Part shown: piece after piece, positions 26,201 through 38,922 of the stretch
Layout: each line of letters starts with the position of its first letter
Numbering within the stretch: position 1 is the stretch's first letter
Assembly: GCF_964340395.1 (NCBI RefSeq)
Contig: NC_135557.1
Location: 5,565,216 to 5,629,215, forward strand
Reading direction: 5' to 3'
Source: Glandiceps talaboti
Taxonomy: Eukaryota; Hemichordata; Enteropneusta; Spengelidae
DNA length: 64,000 bases
Program-made: the position numbers and the translations under genes
The notes under the pieces: generated by a model
What the model saw: the letters and a program-made list of their open reading frames with translations, nothing else
The model's database searches: none
What the model was told of the DNA's origin: nothing

Positions 26201-29200
26201 ATAATACACTAGACCAGTGCAGTATCTAGATAATAGACTAGACCAATGCAGTATGTAGATAATACACTTGAACAGTGCAGTATCTGGATAATAGACTAGA
26301 CCAGTGCACTATCTAGATAATACACTAGACCAATGCAGTATCTAGATAATACACTAGACCAGTGCAGTATATGAATACCACACTAGACAAGTACAGTATT
26401 TGGATAATACACTAGACCAGTGCAGTATCTGGATAACACACTAGACCAGTGCAGTATCTGGATAATACACTCGACCAATGCAGTATCTGGATAATACACT
26501 AGATCAATGCAGTATCTAGATAATACACTAGACCAGTACAGTATCTGGATAATACACTAGACCAGTGTAGTATCTAGATAATACACTAAACCAGTGCAGT
26601 ATCTGGATTATACAATAGACCAGTGCAGTATATGGATAATACACAGACCAGTGCAGTATCTGGATAATACACTAGACTAGTGCAATATCTGGATAATACA
26701 CTAGACCAGTACAGTATCTAGATAATACACTAGACCAGTACAGTATCTGGATAATGCACTAGACCAATGCAGTATCTGGATAAAACACTAGACCAATGCA
26801 GTATCTGGATAATATACTAGACCAGTGCAGTATCTGGATAATACACATAGACCAGTGCAGTTTCTAGATAATACACTAGACCAGTGCAGTATCTGGATAA
26901 TACACAAGACCAGTGCAGTATCTGGATAATACAATAGACAAGTGCAGTATTTAGAAAATACACTAGACCAGTGCAGTATCTAGATAATACACTCGACCAA
27001 TGCAGTATCTGGATAATACACCAGACCAGTGCAGTATCTGGATAATACACTTGAACAGTGCAGTATCTGGATAATAGACTAGACCAGTGCACTATCTAGA
27101 TAATACACTAGAACAATGCAGTATCTAGATAATACACTAGACCAGTGCAGTATATGAATACCACACTAGACAAGTACAGTATCTAGATAATACACTAGAC
27201 TAGTGCAGTATCTGGATAATACACTAGACCAGTGCATACACTCGACCAGTGCAGTATCTTGATAATACACTAGACCAGTGCAGTATCTAGATAATAGACT
27301 AGACCAATGCAGTATGTAGATAATACACTTGAACAGTGCAGTATCTGGATAATAGACTAGACCAGTGCACTATCTAGATAATACACTAGACCAATGCAGT
27401 ATCTAGATAATACACTAGACCAGTGCAGTATATGAATACCACACTAGACAAGTACAGTATTTGGATAATACACTAGACCAGTGTAGTATCTAGATAATAC
27501 ACTAAACCAGTGCAGTATCTGGATTATACAATAGACCAGTGCAGTATCTGGATAATACACAGACCAGTGCAGTATCTGGATAACACACTAGACCAGTGCA
27601 GTATCTGGATAATACACTCGACCAGTGCCATATTTGGATAATACACTAGATCAATGCAGTATCTAGATAATACACTAGACCAGTACAGTATCTGGATAAT
27701 ACACTAGACCAGTGTAGTATCTAGATAATACACTAAACCAGTGCATTATCTGGATTATACAATAGACCAGTGCAGTATCTGGATAATACACAGACCAGTG
27801 CAGTATCTGGATAATACACTAGACCAGTGCAATATCTGGATAATACACTAGACCAGTACAGTATCTAGATAATACACTAAACCAGTGCAGTATGTGTATG
27901 CACTAGACCAGTACAGTATCTGGATATCACACTAGACCAATGCAATATATAGATAATACACTAGAACATTAAAGTATGTAGATAATACACTAGATCAGTG
28001 CAGTATCTGGATAATACACTAGACCAGTGCAGTATCTGGATAATACTCTAGATATTTGCAGTATCTGGATAATACACTAGACCAGTGCAGTATCTGGATA
28101 ACACACTATACCAGTGCAGTATCTGGATAATACACTAGATATTTGCAGTATCTGGATAATACACTAGACCAGTGCAGTATCTGGATAATACACTAGACCA
28201 GTGCAGTATCTGGATTATACACTAGACCAGTGCAGTATCTGGATAATACAATAGACCAATGCAGTATCTGGATAATACACTAGACCAGTGCAGTATCTGG
28301 ATAATACAATAGACCAGTACAGTATCTGGATAATACAATAGACCAGTACAGTATCTGGATAATACACTAGACCAGTGCAGTATCTGGATAATACACTAGA
28401 CCAGTGCAGTATCTGGATAATACACTAGACCAGTGCAGTATCTGGATAATACAATAGACCAGTACAGTATCTGGATAATACAATAGACCAGTACAGTATC
28501 TGGATAATACACTAGACCAGTGCAGTATCTGGATAATACACTAGACCAGTGCAGTATCTGGATAACACACTATACCAGTGCAGTATCTGGATTATACACT
28601 AGACCAGTGCAGTATCTGGATAATACACTAGACCAGTGCAGTATCTGGATAATACACTAGACCATGTGCAGTATCTGGATAACACAATATACCAGTGCAG
28701 TATCTGGATTATACAATAGACCAGTGCAGTATCTGGATAATACACTAGACCAGTGCAGTATCTGGATAATACAATAGACCAGTACAGTATCTGGATAATA
28801 CACTAAACCAGTGCAGTATGTGTATGCACTAGACCAGTACAGTATCTGGATATCACACTAGACCAATGCAATATATAGATAATACACTAGAACATTACAA
28901 TATGTAGATAATACACTAGATCAGTGCAGTATCTGGATAATACACTAGATATTTGCAGTATTTGGATAATACACTAGACAAGTGTAGTATCTGGATAATA
29001 CAGTAGACCAGTGCAGTATCTGGATAGTACACTAGACCAGTGCATTATCTGGATAATACACTAGACCAATGCAGTATCTGGATAATACACTAGACCCATG
29101 CAGTATCTTGATAACACACTAGTCCAGTCCTGTATCTGGATAATACACTAGACTAGTGCAGTATCTGGATAGCACACTAGACCAGTGTAGTATATTGATA

Positions 29201-29730
29201 ACACACTAGATCAGTGCTGTATCTGATAATACACTAGACCATTGCAGGATCTGGATAATAAACTAGACCAGTGTAACGTGCATTATCTGGATAATACACT
29301 AGATCAATGCAGTATCTGCATAATACACTTGACCAGTGCAGTATCTGGATAATACACTAGACCAGTGCAGTATCTGGATAATACACTACACCAGTGCAGT
29401 ATCTTAATAATACATTAGACCAGTGCTGTATCTGGATAATACACTAGACCAGTACAGTATCTGTACATGTATAGTACACAAGACCATTGCAGTATCTGGA
29501 CAATACACTAGTCTGCTTGCTCTCTCCATGTCCGGCAGAATAACCACTTGATCACAAGGCACAAACGTTGATCGACATTTGAACAGTAATGTTATTGTAA
29601 TAGTGTTGATATCACCATGGTATACTCAGAGGGTTGAACAAAATCACCAGACCAATGCAATCTGGATAGTGTACTGTACCACTACTGTATCTAGATAATG
29701 CACCAGATCAATGCAGTAGCTGGAAAAATT
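23215..29730. repeat. 29-bp minisatellite, about 6.3 kb, with higher-order blocks
   Basis: About 215 units of 29 bp, core GATAATACACTAGACCAGTG, then CAGTATCTA or CAGTATCTG. Blocks of variants recur: GTGCATACACTCGACC at 26171 and 27232; the ATAATGCACTAGACC block at 25835 and 26755; the CTGGATATCACACTAGACC block at 25021 (its CTG written CTG GATATCA), 27920 and 28846. A non-repeat insertion of about 140 bp (29512-29650) precedes a few degenerate last units. Each unit has a GATA-type WGATAA site. Confidence 0.96.
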
Positions 29731-29771
29731 AATACTTAACGCCATACGAGTTAGTCAACCAAAACAATGTA

Positions 29772-29777
29772 TTTATT
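29772..29777 (-). terminator. Candidate polyadenylation signal AATAAA
   Basis: AATAAA on the minus strand, about 650 nt beyond the stop codon at 30429 and just before the last minisatellite remnants. It would serve the short (751-residue) form of the gene. Predicted from position only. Confidence 0.4.
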
Positions 29778-30428
29778 CAATTGTGGCAGACATTGGCATT
29801 ACAAACTTGATGAAACATCACATGACAGTAAACATATAATACACACCATAGCAAAACATAAAGGAACACCTTACATAATTAACAATGTTTAGCTGAAATG
29901 TTGTCAGAGCAATTAGGGTGATCACATAAATTCACAAACCTGTACGTATTGTGATTCATATAATCAGAAGGGGTACAAATTTCAAAGAAGTCATCAATTA
30001 CACAAAGTCAATTGGGTACTGTAGTAATTATCAGTACCAGTGACAGACGGAGAGACTGCACTTGACACATAACACTTCAAGATGGCAGTCAGTTTTATAT
30101 GACACAGGAAATGCTATGTAATTTTAAAAGTGTATAGCACATTCACATACTGTTTTCAAATACATTAAATGAATAATCATATATATTTTCCTTTAAAATG
30201 AAAATAAAAATGCCTGCAGCATAAGAGTAATGGCTGAAGTCACATACATATTCTGCTGTTAGAATATCTTTAGTAATGACGGTTCAGTTTCGAATTTAAA
30301 AAATGTGCAATTAATTCTAACCACAAAATCGCAAATTAGGTGAGCAATCAAGGTTATGTATTAGCTTATTAGATGATTGATTCGTGTTTGTCAGTCTACA
30401 AGGAATTGTTACATACATGTACTTTCCA

Positions 30429-30904
30429 CTAACCTTGGGATTCTCTCAATTCACGCAATTGCATACGTAATAGAGCTATTTCTTTCTGCTGTGTCGCATT
30501 TTCTTCTTCAAGTAGTAAAATCCTTTTTTCCAGTTTGGTAACTTTACCCTGTAGTAGTTTGTTTTCCTCTGTTAAGGATTCCACTGTAGCTCCACTTTCA
30601 GTCACCTTTAGCGATTTACGAAGTGTTTCGATTTCTCCTTGCAACTTCATAGCTTTATCAATAGCCGCTTTCTGAATTTGTTCTCTCAATACATTCTCAT
30701 CGCTTAGAGATGTTTTGAGGGAGTCATTTTCAGTAGTCAGTTCTCTTTTCGAGACTTCTAGAATAGCCACGTTTACTTCTAGTTCACTAACGCGATCTAA
30801 GAGACGCTGGTTCTTATTGTATAAGGCATCAAATGTGTCACTGTCAGTCTGTTCTGTGATATCTCCAATATCTCCAGTAGTCCCGCTTTTCTCTGGTGTA
30901 TGTC
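30429..30904 (-). CDS. Exon 5: coiled coil, with stop codon overlapping a possible splice donor
   Basis: Acceptor CATGTCATAG at 30905. Residues 594-751. After a short Thr/Asp linker, about 130 residues have clear heptad spacing (NQRLLDRVSELEVNVAILEV; LTEENKLLQGKVTKLEKRIL; EIALLRMQLRELRE), without Pro, suggesting a parallel coiled-coil oligomeriser. The frame ends CAA GGT TAG at 30429. The same bases read AAG|GTTAGT, a usable though not optimal donor leaving phase 1 at 30434. Read-through therefore gives a Gln-Gly C-terminus, while splicing would allow extension into the phase-1 exons at 12.9, 6.1 and 3.7 kb. Confidence 0.7.
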
Positions 30905-33900
30905 CTATGACATGAAAAGTACCAAACGTTATTGTTAACATTTTTGCCAAAGTTGAAAAATCACAAAATCTAAAAAGTGAAAACTATTCTTGTAATACGT
31001 CCTTATTATCATTGTTTTGTATTATCCATTTAAAAAGTGGAGATATTTCATACATTACCTTCTTTTAGTAATAGCTCTTGCCTACACTGGTCGTATTCCT
31101 TGATGTCAATTATTGTGTACAGAGATAAGTATATGGCACCAACATCTTTGAGAAGTTTTGGTGTTAGGATCGTCCTCTCCATCAGCTCATTCAGTTCCCC
31201 TGTTTCGTATTTCTTCCACAGACACTCCAGAGCATCTAACGTCTCACAGTTCACAGAGTACAAGACACTACCAAACCCAGTACGTTCACCACTCAGATTG
31301 TCGTTCATATCGCTCATTTGGTTTGCCGCTTCATCAAATTGTTGACGTTGTTCATAAAATGCAGCTTCAACGTCTTCCATTGCATTTCCATCATCTGGTA
31401 TTCCACCACTTATACCCATGCGTACATTCACATGATCTGAAGAGAAAGTGTTCGGTAATTAACGGTGATATGTTCAATGCTACTATAATACTAAAATAAA
31501 AAAAATAATTCTGAGCATGAATGTGAACATTAAACTTACTTGGATGTCTGTCGAGTGTCCTGCGCTTCCTTGGAGGGCTTCTTTGCGATACTTGATCTTC
31601 ACCTTGTGGGACTTTTCGACCTGTAAGAGAGATATATACGTGTGTAACTATAAACCAAAAACTCTACTAATTTACATAGAGCTTACCAGCAATTCTGCGT
31701 CATGAGGGTTTCCCCTGTCCAGCATATTGGTAGACAACGAAAACAAAATAATCTTAAAATAATTTGCTAACTTTTTGATAGTGACCAACATTAATAGTTT
31801 AACTGCTGCACGTCTTATTTTGTAACTGTGCAACTTTACAATCTCAAACTGCCCATTGATTAGACAATTGAAAGATATAATTGCGTGCACACGGGTGAAA
31901 TAGCAAGCATACAGCATACTTTAATTATAATTTGTAGTACACACAATAAAGCAAATGAAATCATCAAACTTACTAAAGGTTAGAATACAATATTTTGCCG
32001 TGGCAGGATAGACTCATGTCAGGCTTAAATTCTTAGAAATCAATTTATAAGGGGGGTATTGTTTTAATGAACAGTTCTTTGTATGGTCGAGGTACCGTCT
32101 TCTCTAGTGGCCTCCTGTTACCCATTGCATAAACTCGAAAAATGTTTTCCCACGAGTATATACAACCCTAATGACTACTAAATATTACCTTGTGGTTGAT
32201 GTCTTTGGGATCTCATGTCCGAATCAGAGATGACTCTTGTTATCAGTTCGTTGTTGATTCTATGCAATGTCTCCGTTGCGATATTGTGCAGTGTACGTTT
32301 CAGCTTGGCGGCTATTTTAAATGTAACTTTCTGTTTCGTTACCGCATACAATATTTTCTCCTTTAAAGCTTTGGAATCTCCAACCATGTCAACGGCCATG
32401 TCTTGGTGGAAGTCTTCCAGGTACTCTCTAAGAAAGTCCTGATATGACGAGGTCTTTGGCACTAAAACAGGTACTCCTATTGCCATTGCTGTAAGTAACA
32501 ATTGCTGGGCATTTACGGAATACGGAGGTATAACTACAAGGGTCGAGCATCGTATTTCTTCTTCCAAAACATCACATGACTGACTTGAGCAGGCCACTAT
32601 ATCTAAATGAGCGTACGGTTTTAGACGTTTTCGAATGTTATCTTCGTTTCCCATTGGAGTACAAAGGATTTTCCATTTAGGAGGTGTTATATTGTGTTCA
32701 TAGCATGACTTGGCAACTCCATTCATGGCCCGTGCTAAGATTGATTGACTTTTAAGGTCTTGAAATTCATGTTCTTCAAGCATTGATAATATCTGGATTT
32801 CACCAACGTTTTCGAGTTCCGGTGCTCTTTGTTGTAGATACTTAACTTCAGGTAATAACAGAAGTTTGAAATGGGGCAACTTATCTGCGTACCTTGAGCA
32901 AAAATATTGCCAAGTCCTATTTTGAATTGAGAATGCTACAGAGGCCTCGGCACTGTCTTTTTGCAGTAAATCCTTCTTTCTGGCATCGAATTCCTCCTGA
33001 CGTCCCGTGCAGTCAGGGAAAAGACTTGGACGAATATTGTCAAGAGACCAAAGATTGATTAAGTACAGAGCTGCTGCTGGAAAGTTATCATTCCGTATAT
33101 AAAAGGCAGCTTCTGACGTAAGCATACCAAATCCAATAACTATTGAGATATTTTGAATTGTACGTAAGTTTGGAAAGTATATGCTGTGACAATCTAGCCA
33201 GTCAATGTCAGGGGTGTAACGTGCATGTCTTCCTTTTGGCTTTGGACATACAATGTTAACTCCAAGCTGTTTAGCCTCGGTAGTTTCATCACCGCTTGTT
33301 TGTAAAGCCGTGCAATAGATCGCAACACGTACAGTACTAAGTAGCTGGATAATTAGGCGAACAGCGGCAGCGATTCCGCCACGAATTGGACATCCTAAAC
33401 GATCACTCACAATCAGAACTCCTGGACGAACCATTTCACATCTAGAAAATATGAATGATGTAACGTTATACACTTAAATAGTTTTTTACATAAGCATATT
33501 TCATTTACGATATTACTAGACAACATCCAAATCATTTCCTTTTGTTAAACATGTTACATGTAACTGTAATATTCAACCAAATTAGTTCGTTTTACTAACG
33601 TAAACATGAACTGTAATACTGCCTTCTATAATCCTGAAGTTTAAAAAATTGCAACGTGAGATAGCTAAATAGGATGCATCAATACTTGTAATATGACCAA
33701 TAATTAGCCTGTACACTTAAATAGTTAATTCAACAATATCACTAGATTATATCTCATATTAACAATTCTAAACAAGTTGGGGAAAAGTACAGGCCAGACT
33801 TGTAAAATATCACTTCAAAGTGTTAAAAACAGAAGCAATAAATAACATGTAATAATGTAAAATTAAATCGTCCTCGCCCCTGTCTGGCGCCATCGATCTT

Positions 33901-34059
33901 AAATAACTGAGCTATCATGATCTTTGTATATCTGTTATCCAGCCACACAGTACAGCAGTTATAACAATCAAGGCTAGTTAAAGATTCTTACCTATCTTGA
34001 GCTGCCGCTTGTGAACTGCCAGAACTTGTATTGTCATTATTTTCTGCATTTCCGTCCAT
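30429..34059 (-). CDS. Glycosyltransferase-like / TRADD-N-like / coiled-coil protein (five exons, 751 aa)
   Basis: Exons: 34059-33992, 33441-32189, 31620-31540, 31436-31059, 30904-30429. All introns are GT-AG, and the frame is preserved at every junction. The start was chosen because AAAATATGG has A at -3 and G at +4 and the first exon reads MDGNAENNDNTSSGSSQAAA. Predicted order: disordered head (1-25), GT-B-type glycosyltransferase-like domain (about 30-420), basic linker with PPRKRR (about 440-470), acidic segment, TRADD-N-like domain (about 523-591), coiled coil (about 618-749). No signal peptide or membrane segment is visible, so a cytosolic protein is likely. From general knowledge, TRADD-N-type domains occur in metazoan apoptosis and immune adaptors; a defence-signalling role here is inference. 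The start could lie further upstream, and the C-terminus may be longer by alternative splicing. Confidence 0.75.
31059..31436 (-). CDS. Exon 4: acidic segment and TRADD-N-like domain
   Basis: 378 nt, phase 1-1 (residues 468-593). After an acidic helical stretch (MEDVEAAFYEQRQQFDEAAN) comes a compact domain at about 523-591: GSVLYSVNCETLDALECLW, then KKYETGEL, a helix to a TPKLLKDVG turn, and a final strand-helix IYLSLYTIIDIKEYDQCRQE. The L-x-x-L-W-x-x-Y-x-x-G-x-L and T-I-x-x-x-x-Y-x-x-C pattern recalls a small alpha/beta domain found near NLR-, caspase- and death-fold proteins of invertebrates and related, to my recollection, to the TRADD N-terminal domain. A profile search would be needed to confirm the family. 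Confidence 0.6.
31540..31620 (-). CDS. Exon 3: basic linker
   Basis: 81 nt, phase 1-1, between acceptor TCTCTTACAG and donor CAA|GTAAGT. It encodes RKVPQGEDQVSQRSPPRKRR then TLDRHP. The PPRKRR stretch could act as a nuclear localisation signal or a flexible hinge. A 28-nt exon-like segment in the intron before it would break the frame and is left out. Confidence 0.65.
32189..33441 (-). CDS. Exon 2: GT-B glycosyltransferase-like domain, probably catalytically degenerate
   Basis: 1253 nt encode residues 23-440. The N-lobe starts GVLIVSDRLGCPIRGGIAAA, with the strand-turn-Gly-Gly-helix pattern that opens GT4-like GT-B enzymes. The C-lobe has VVIPPYSVNAQQLLLTAMAI followed by GVPVLVP (residues 325-351), matching the place where active GT4 enzymes have the E-x7-E motif before A-M-A-x-G-x-P-V. 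Here both glutamates are missing (Asn/Ala and Thr at those places). I infer a sugar-nucleotide-binding or purely structural role. Acceptor TTTTCTAG and donor AAG|GTAATA frame it. An intronless single exon for the whole domain fits a mobile domain unit. Confidence 0.7.
33992..34059 (-). CDS. Exon 1 of the GT/TRADD-N-like gene
   Basis: 68 nt with ATG at 34059 in a good Kozak context and donor AG|GTAAGA at 33991. It encodes 22 residues rich in Asn, Ser, Ala and Gln, then AG, which the first base of exon 2 completes to Arg. An upstream acceptor-like TTGTAG about 40 nt before the ATG would allow the 5' UTR to be spliced. Confidence 0.65.
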
Positions 34060-34989
34060 ATTTTGCGAAGTTGAAATACAGTAACGTTGATTTACCTACA
34101 ATTTGTGCAGAAGAAGTGATTTTTAGAAAAGACAACATCTATTGAAATTTTTTTTTAACAAGAGGTTTAAGAACGTGCGAAATATTAGTTTGGTGTTTGT
34201 TGACTGCAGGCATGCAAAGTAAAGAAACGAGGTCATGTAAAATCATGAAATGACTCTCCAGAACCCATAGTTTAGGAAAATGTCTCCATTTGCTGGAGTG
34301 GTGTTCTCCTATAAGTCTAAGCTTTGACCCATAAAGTAAATCTCTCAATAGGGATATCATCTGTTTAGAAGAGTAAAATGTTTAATTGACTGTGGGGCAG
34401 TTCAACAGAAGTTCGACAGAAGGTGCACACATATTTGTCTGGAATATTTGGGGTTTCAGCTTGTATAGTTTCAAATTGTCATTTTGTACACAGGATGTTG
34501 TAAAGGAGTTTAAACTGTAATTCTCTAGTTTTGCTGTCACAGTCTGTTGTTATTTATGACCAATCACTTGTACTTTTCTCCCAAATGGAGTAGACAAAAG
34601 TCGAGTTGTTCCTCTATCGTTCTTTGATTTATTGGAGTAGAGTGTCTGCAAAGTTAACTGCTCAAGATGTTGTCTGCGACGCAATCTTACCAACCCAATC
34701 ACAATATGAAACTGCCAAACATTGTCGTTCAATAACCATCACAATATGAAACTCGTATTGTGTTCCAACTCATAAACAATTATGTAGCCCCATCTACGAC
34801 TGTTTCTAATGAGTCCAATACAAAACAAGACCCTGGTTCTAGTTGATTAAATTAATTTATTCTATTCAATATTTCGGCCCAACACATGTGATGGCAGCCA
34901 TGGTATGCTAGCCAGGCTGAACAATAATGATGTACTTGCAGGAGTAAAAACTTTAAATAAAATAGTTTAATCATATTGGGAATCAAGGT
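34060..34989. other. Intron or 5' flank, nothing recognised
   Basis: AT-rich. A short direct repeat (CACAATATGAAACT at about 34699 and 34740) is the only visible structure. The 60-73-codon minus frames here lack splice sites or motif support. Confidence 0.4.
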
Positions 34990-36180
34990 CTGGTTCTTTA
35001 CATGTTAACTGCTGTTGACTAAAACTGATGATATTGTTGTAATAAATTGGGCTGATCGTGAGAGGTCACAATCTATTAATTTTTATTTGTCTGCACCAGG
35101 TACCTGTTATGATAACCTTTTACACTTTGATAACATATAACACGTAGATTTCATGTAATGCATTCATTAATCAATGTGTTTTATCAGTATATGCTATATT
35201 TTTGATACCATTAAACTATCAAATCACAAAATATAAAACTACATTTTAACTCATGTGACCACACTCACTCCTCCATGACAGAAGATTTGTTTGAGTTTTT
35301 CAGATAAAAAGCAAAAAAATAAATTGCAATCGTACTCTATAGAGTATAAATGGACATATCAGTGTGTATAGTGTTTAGCACAAAGAAAATAAAACATCGC
35401 CAATAAAGTTTAGAGAAACATTAATTAAGCCGGTTTTTTAATAATAAATATGGTAATTTATGTACAGGTTGTATTTAGGTAAATACATTCATTACTATAC
35501 GTTGGTTGTTTTATAAATTTTAATAATAAAATGCTAAATATTTATCACCCTGACCGCAATGGCGACGTTGAACACACTTGGGTATTTGACCTTTGAAATA
35601 GAGTTCAAGTTTAATGTCAACATCTCATTACAAAGCTCAATATGGATAATATGGATGTAGAAACTGAAATTAGGTATCACTTTATGTAAGTTTCTAGATA
35701 GAGTTAGTTGGCAAAAGGTGATATTTTTTGACAAAAGTACGGCCGCCATTCCGCCATTATCGTGAAAGTGGCGAAACAAGTGACGTGCATATGCTGACTA
35801 CAACAGCTGTCTGACATTTCTGTAAAGTTTGGTTGAAATTGGCCTATGTTTGTCTGAGACACTAGTGATAACAGATGGACGGGTAGAACCCAACATAGTA
35901 CTCCTCATTCGGAGTCCTCAACAGACGAAGACTAAAATAAACAGACATTGACAACAACTATAGTTGTATGGAATGCATAGACACTGAACTGACATATTAT
36001 GATATAACACATAAATTAATGAATGCATTACATGAAATCTACGTGTGATATGTTATCGACTTGTAAAAGGTTACCACATCAGGTACCTGGTACAGATAAA
36101 TAAAAATTGATAGATTGAGACTTCTCACGATCATCAGCCCAATCCATTACAAATCATCGACTTTTTGTCAACAACATGCG
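34990..36180. mobile_element. Foldback-type DNA element with about 180-bp inverted termini
   Basis: 35001-35180 is the diverged reverse complement of 36002-36177. Shared blocks include TTGGGCTGAT, TCGTGAGA, TTTTTATTT, CAGGTACCTG, AACCTTTTACA and CGTAGATTTCATGTAATGCA. The roughly 0.8-kb interior has no convincing transposase frame; the 81-codon minus frame at 35534-35779 has no motif. It is a non-autonomous element. A third, single-arm relative lies at about 44590-44710. Precise ends and target duplication could not be fixed. Confidence 0.7.
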
Positions 36181-37121
36181 GAATCAGTACAATGTGTCAC
36201 CTTACATATAATAATCACACATTGTGAATTGATCAGTTTTTTGAATAACCATAATTTAATTGAAATGTCTTTCACATTCAGTTAGCCATTACAATGAAAG
36301 AAATGTCAACACTTTCCAAACCAATACAATACGCCCTCCATAACCAAAACACCGTATTTGTATTAAATTAACATTAAGCCTAATGTGTGGTTAAGTCATG
36401 TTTTGCAACGTGTGAATGTGTTGTCATTTGGTAGCACAATCCAGTTGATGTAATTTTAACCATGTAATGATAATTTTCTTTAGTTTGCAAATATGTATGA
36501 ACAGTAGGACAGCAGTGTCAATTCACATGATCATTTAACAATAGAACAATCATTTATTAAATCAATAAAGAGATAGAACCATACATGTGTTACATTTTGA
36601 CTATAGTTGAATCACTGCAATAACTTTGTCATTTCTATACAACATAATTAAGAGAACTGTCCAATACATAGTGTCCTTTCTCATTTGTATGGTTTACAGA
36701 ATTCAGAGTTTCCAATCCATTGGATGTTTTTGATCAGTTGATAAAAGGCGTGAAGGATTGACTTTTATTTTCATGGGATTTGCTAGGTACTTACAAGATC
36801 ACTGGTGTTCAGCTGACTACTTACAACTGACCAATATAGAATGGTTTGTTTAGTGCCGGAATACAAACGCTCCGGATTAATAAGTAATCTTGTAATTGTG
36901 AGGCAGAACAATATTTATTAGGTTTAATATTGTAATGTCATTGTTAATACGTCTGGAGTTGTGCTTGCTGAGATTAGGGGCTCTATAAATTTTCTTATAA
37001 TTATTGCAATGACGGCCATGTTATTTTTAAATCTTAATAATGGGGTAATGTATGTTAGGTGCTCGGAAATGTAAGCTCGGAGAGAATATACACTTCAACT
37101 TTTCGGAAAGAATTCTTGAAC
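36181..37121. other. AT-rich non-coding stretch
   Basis: No coding, repeat or regulatory structure recognised. Confidence 0.4.
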
Positions 37122-38369
<1,248 letters not shown>

Positions 38370-38393
38370 TACATGTACAGTACTGTACATGTA
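38370..38393. promoter_or_regulatory. 24-bp perfect palindrome
   Basis: Arms T-ACATGTACAGT meet without a spacer and pair fully (half-site ACATGTACAGT). It lies 190 bp upstream of a TATA box. It could be a dimeric transcription-factor site; no factor is assigned. Confidence 0.5.
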
Positions 38394-38458
38394 CAATGGT
38401 TGAAATATGGTTTTAGCATTCTGCTGATTTCACATGCTTAGCTTACTAATCAGCATGA

Positions 38459-38570
38459 TGACGTCATATTTTGCTTGTACCCAATCATGACAGACACTTC
38501 ATTAACCAACAATAGGAACTACGTAATCTAAACACATTTTCAAAAGTGAGAGTTGTTATAATATAAAAGG
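38459..38570 (+). promoter_or_regulatory. CRE-CCAAT-TATA core promoter
   Basis: Perfect CRE TGACGTCA at 38459-38466, CCAATCA at 38481-38487, and TATAAAAGG at 38562-38570, all in the order and spacing of an RNA polymerase II promoter directed to the right. Expected transcription start is about 38590-38600. It sits, antisense, inside the proposed long 5' intron of the minus-strand gene. Confidence 0.55.
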
Positions 38571-38922
38571 CCAGAAGGAAACTACGCTGAGAAGAACTGG
38601 CGAAGAGTAGATAACTGAGTGTTTGAACTATTGCTGGATTGTTCTGGTGTTTTCGGTACGGAGGGGAAATAGAATGTAGTGTACAATCGCGTTAACGTTC
38701 TCTAATATAATATTGGTACAAAAAAACAGGGAGCGACATTGGCAGACAGAATCCGCATTAAATCTTTGTACAAGACGTTATGACGTCTGTTATATTGTGG
38801 TCCACATTTGGCATAACTTTTATACTTCCATATGATCCTGATACTTTTAGCAGAGACCAAATGCAGCCTTGGATGAACAACGGGACTTGGACAACGGATT
38901 TGTAACGTGAAACATTTCGAAA

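Noticed and set aside
26817-27092. 91-codon minus frame in the 29-bp array
   Set aside because: Repeat-derived; the 29-bp unit gives an open frame only by chance over a few units.
31687-31714. 28-nt exon-like segment with acceptor ACAG and donor CTG|GTAAGC
   Set aside because: Its length is not a multiple of three. Inclusion between exons 2 and 3 leads to an early stop (AGG TGA) in exon 3. At most a poison exon; no evidence for use.
35534-35779. 81-codon minus frame inside the foldback element as a transposase
   Set aside because: No catalytic motif, too short, AT-driven composition.
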